Source: an uncultured bacterium
Lineage (GTDB): Bacteria > Actinomycetota > Coriobacteriia > Coriobacteriales > Eggerthellaceae
Reading direction: 5' to 3'
NCBI GenBank assembly: GCA_947649215.1
Contig: CANSQW010000061.1
Span: 1 to 7,298, forward strand
DNA length: 7,298 bases
Of this stretch, positions 5,321 through 7,298 are shown piece by piece (positions within the stretch are counted from its first letter, which is position 1; each line of letters opens with the position of its first letter). The position numbers and the translations under genes were made by a program. The notes under the pieces are model-generated. The model made no database searches. It had not been told where the DNA came from and saw nothing but the letters and a program-made list of their open reading frames with translations.

Positions 5321-6985
5321 ATGGAGGAAATGACAAATCTCCGAAGGGATACCCCGCCGAGCCGAGCAGCGGGAAGCGGAGCCACCATCGGAATGATCCT
5401 CGCCGTGCTCGATCCCCTCGACATAGCGCAGGCGCCCGACCCGGAGGCCGCGCCCGGCGCGCTACGCTGGGTGACCTGCGCCGGCAGCGAGGAGATCCCC
5501 GCCAGCGCCACCCTCGTTCCCTGGGACGCCGCGCCCGAGGAGGTCATCCACCTCTGCTCGCCAAGCGACTACCTGGCCCTGAGGCGAGCCGACCGCAGCG
5601 CGCTCGCCATCCTGTGCGCGCCCGAAGGCGGCGTGCCGCCCGACGATTCTCGCTGCATCACCCTGCGGACGACGCGACCCCTCGTCTACGCCTACCTGCT
5701 GCTGAAGGAGTTCCTGGGATCGCTGCGCGCCTGGGAGCAGACCCTCGCCTCCATCGCGCGCAACGACGGCGGCGTGGCGACGGCCCTCGACGTGTCGCGC
5801 GAGCTCATTCCGCGCTACCTCTTCGTCGCCGACAAGAACGGCTACGTCCTGGCCCAGTCCTCCTACCTCGAGCCGCCCGACCCCTTCCACCAATCGATAG
5901 CGCTCTCGAGCTTCGTGCCCGTCCGGGGCGAGGGCGCCCCGCGGCAGCGCATGGTCGAGGGGGAGCTCTGCTGGACGGAGGGCGACGGCGAGGCCGAGGC
6001 GAACCGGCTGGCCGCGCCCCTCTACCTCGACCACGCCTTCGTCGGCACGCTCAGCATGGCCTGCCCGGACGGCCGCCCGAGCGCGGGCGAGGCCGACCTC
6101 TTGCGCGTGCTCGCCCGCTACGTGGAGGCCCTCTGCGCAGGGCTGCGCTCGTCGCAGTCGAGCGTGAACATCCCACGCCTGCGCTTCTTCGACCTGCTGA
6201 TCGAGGGGAGCCGCTTCGACCGCATGGTGGCCAACGGCCAGCTCGAGGAGCTGCGCATCCCGCCCGGCTCGTGGTTCAAGGTGATCCTCGTCGACATCGA
6301 CGAGGGGGCCGAGCCGGCCAAGGCGTCCCTCATCGCCATGACCTTCATCGCCGACCGGCGCGTCGAGTCCCGCTGCTTTCTTCACCACGGCTCCCTCGTA
6401 GTGCTCCAGCACGCCCCCGACGGCACGTCGCTCTCGCACCTCGGTACCGAGCAGGCGCTCTCCTCCTACGACTTCACGCGCTTCGACGTGGCCTTCGGCG
6501 TGTCCGACCCGTTCAGCGACATCGCGTCCCTGCGCCACGCCTACCACGAGGCGCGCATCGCCCTCGCGCTGCGCAAGGCCGTGCTCGCCCAGCGTGACGT
6601 GGAGCAGTCGTCCCGCCGGCGCGGCAACACGTTCTTCTTCTACGAGGCGCTGCCCTTCTTCCTGGTGGATCCGGCGCCCAAGGACGAGGGGCTCATGCGC
6701 TTCATCTTCGACGTGTCGTTCCTCCCCGCCATCATGGAGGAGGACGCCACGCGCGGCACCAACGACTTCCGCCTGCTGTGGACCTACCTCATCAACGAGC
6801 GCAACGCCACCAAGACGGCACAGATGATGTACGTGCACCGCAACACCGTGCTCTACCGCATCGAGCGGCTCCAGGAGCGCTTCCGCATCGACCTTGACGA
6901 CCCCAACCTGCGCGAGAAGCTGTGCTGCGACTACCGGATGTACTTCCTCTCGTCGCTGGGCAAGCCCCGCTGGAACGACGCCTAG
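5321..6985 (+). CDS. PucR/CdaR-family transcriptional regulator
   Basis: A 554-residue cytoplasmic regulator with no membrane segment. Residues about 484-543 form the PucR-type C-terminal helix-turn-helix: LLWTYLINERNATKTAQMM followed by VHRNTVLYRIERLQERF, the family's hallmark HRNTxxYRIxRL pattern. Before it, about 317-425, is a CdaR/GGDEF-like domain (FKVILVDIDEG; FDVAFGVSDPFSDIASL with an AYHEARIAL helix). Residues about 165-270 look GAF-like (LFVADKNGYVLAQSS; LAAPLYLDHAFVGTLSM), a plausible ligand-binding region. Residues 1-130 are unassigned. The start is supported by AGGAG (5309-5313), seven bases upstream of the ATG. It is divergent from the membrane LuxR-type gene and ends at a hairpin. 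Family members typically activate catabolic genes in response to small molecules; which genes this one controls, and whether the molybdoenzyme is among them, is inference. Confidence 0.92.
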   Translation: MEEMTNLRRDTPPSRAAGSGATIGMILAVLDPLDIAQAPDPEAAPGALRWVTCAGSEEIPASATLVPWDAAPEEVIHLCSPSDYLALRRADRSALAILCAPEGGVPPDDSRCITLRTTRPLVYAYLLLKEFLGSLRAWEQTLASIARNDGGVATALDVSRELIPRYLFVADKNGYVLAQSSYLEPPDPFHQSIALSSFVPVRGEGAPRQRMVEGELCWTEGDGEAEANRLAAPLYLDHAFVGTLSMACPDGRPSAGEADLLRVLARYVEALCAGLRSSQSSVNIPRLRFFDLLIEGSRFDRMVANGQLEELRIPPGSWFKVILVDIDEGAEPAKASLIAMTFIADRRVESRCFLHHGSLVVLQHAPDGTSLSHLGTEQALSSYDFTRFDVAFGVSDPFSDIASLRHAYHEARIALALRKAVLAQRDVEQSSRRRGNTFFFYEALPFFLVDPAPKDEGLMRFIFDVSFLPAIMEEDATRGTNDFRLLWTYLINERNATKTAQMMYVHRNTVLYRIERLQERFRIDLDDPNLREKLCCDYRMYFLSSLGKPRWNDA

Positions 6986-6996
6986 GGGACTGGAAA

Positions 6997-7035
6997 GGCA
7001 CGGGGCCCTCCGCAGCAGGCGGAGGGCCCCGTGTC
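6997..7035. terminator. Strong GC hairpin terminator between convergent genes
   Basis: CACGGGGCCCTCCGC (6999-7013) pairs perfectly with GCGGAGGGCCCCGTG (7019-7033), a 15-bp stem with the five-base loop AGCAG. One G-T wobble and one further G-C pair extend it to 6997/7035. It starts 12 bases after the plus-strand stop codon and lies about 30 bases beyond the minus-strand gene's stop, so it can serve both genes. No real T-tract follows on the plus strand; CTTTCC follows on the minus strand. High stem stability with a poor U-run is common in GC-rich genomes. Confidence 0.75.
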
Positions 7036-7064
7036 CGAAGGGCCTGACGGCAGGTGGCAGCGCC

Positions 7065-7298
7065 CTAGAAGTGCTCGCCCTCCAGGATTCCCTCGGCGTC
7101 GCCCTCGACGATCGTTCGCGCCGAGGATCCCTCGCCGCGCACCTGGTCGTCGGCGATCTTGCCGACGACGCTCGAGCGGACGTTGGGGAACAGGAACAGC
7201 GACGCGATGGCCACGGCGCACACCACGCCGACGCCCACGTAGACGCCCTCGTAGTACGCCACGCCGTCGGTGACGCCCGTGAAGGCGATGGCCAGGGG
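7065..7298 (-). CDS. Membrane transporter, C-terminal fragment (probably MFS)
   Basis: The last 77 residues of a protein whose start lies beyond the window. The frame opens PLAIAFTGVTDGVAYYEG, continues as a hydrophobic helix (VYVGVGVVCAVAIASLFLF) and ends in a hydrophilic tail of about 45 residues closing GILEGEHF before TAG. One last transmembrane helix followed by a charged cytoplasmic tail fits the end of a Major Facilitator Superfamily carrier, but no MFS signature motif falls in the visible part, so the family is a guess. A GTG at 7260-7262 is in frame but should not be taken as the start, because the frame stays open to the window edge. The gene converges on the PucR-type gene. MFS genes are, as I recall, common next to molybdoenzyme loci in gut Eggerthellaceae, which would fit substrate or product transport. 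Confidence 0.6.
   Translation of the reverse strand, partial: PLAIAFTGVTDGVAYYEGVYVGVGVVCAVAIASLFLFPNVRSSVVGKIADDQVRGEGSSARTIVEGDAEGILEGEHF

Noticed and set aside
5462..6838. A 458-codon minus-strand frame opposite the PucR-type gene
   Set aside because: It is antisense to a recognisable regulator and low-complexity in composition; long antisense frames are expected at this GC content.
1..7298. CRISPR arrays, tRNA/rRNA genes, insertion sequences, att sites
   Set aside because: No spaced direct-repeat array, tRNA-like fold, transposase or terminal repeat was seen on either strand by reading.

Overview
The window comes from a GC-rich (roughly two-thirds G+C) anaerobic actinobacterium, most likely a gut Eggerthellaceae such as Gordonibacter, Eggerthella or a relative. 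Three things suggest this: a DMSO-reductase-superfamily molybdoenzyme paired with a short two-cluster ferredoxin, a neighbouring LuxR-type regulator whose sensor half is a bundle of membrane helices (an architecture I associate with that family), and the codon/GC style. The assignment is inferred from gene content; no rRNA or marker gene is present.

Layout. Bases 1-46 are not genomic: they are the end of an Illumina Nextera library adapter (end of P5, i5 index, read-1 sequence and Tn5 mosaic end), so the left edge is a contig end with untrimmed adapter. Bases 47-357 (minus) hold the first 104 residues of a [4Fe-4S] electron-transfer protein. A 149-bp gap with a long-range inverted repeat separates it from the gene upstream of it in transcription, 507-3128 (minus), an 873-residue Mo-bisPGD enzyme resembling acetylene hydratase and the gut catechol-dehydroxylase-type oxidoreductases. 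Next comes 391 bp of GC-rich noncoding DNA, then a membrane-bound LuxR-type regulator (3520-5133, minus). A short AT-richer divergent region separates it from a PucR/CdaR-type regulator (5321-6985, plus). That gene ends at a strong hairpin terminator, facing the 3' end of a membrane protein, probably an MFS transporter (7065-7298, minus, cut by the window edge).

Working model (inference). The molybdoenzyme and its ferredoxin form a substrate-specific reductase, dehydroxylase or hydratase module that lacks a Tat signal and so is probably cytoplasmic. One or both adjacent regulators would switch it on in response to its substrate, and the transporter may move substrate or product. The substrate cannot be read from the sequence. 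The most unusual details are a three-cysteine Fe-S motif in the catalytic subunit, a 78-residue acidic N-terminal extension, the intercistronic inverted repeat, and two unrelated regulators placed back to back.
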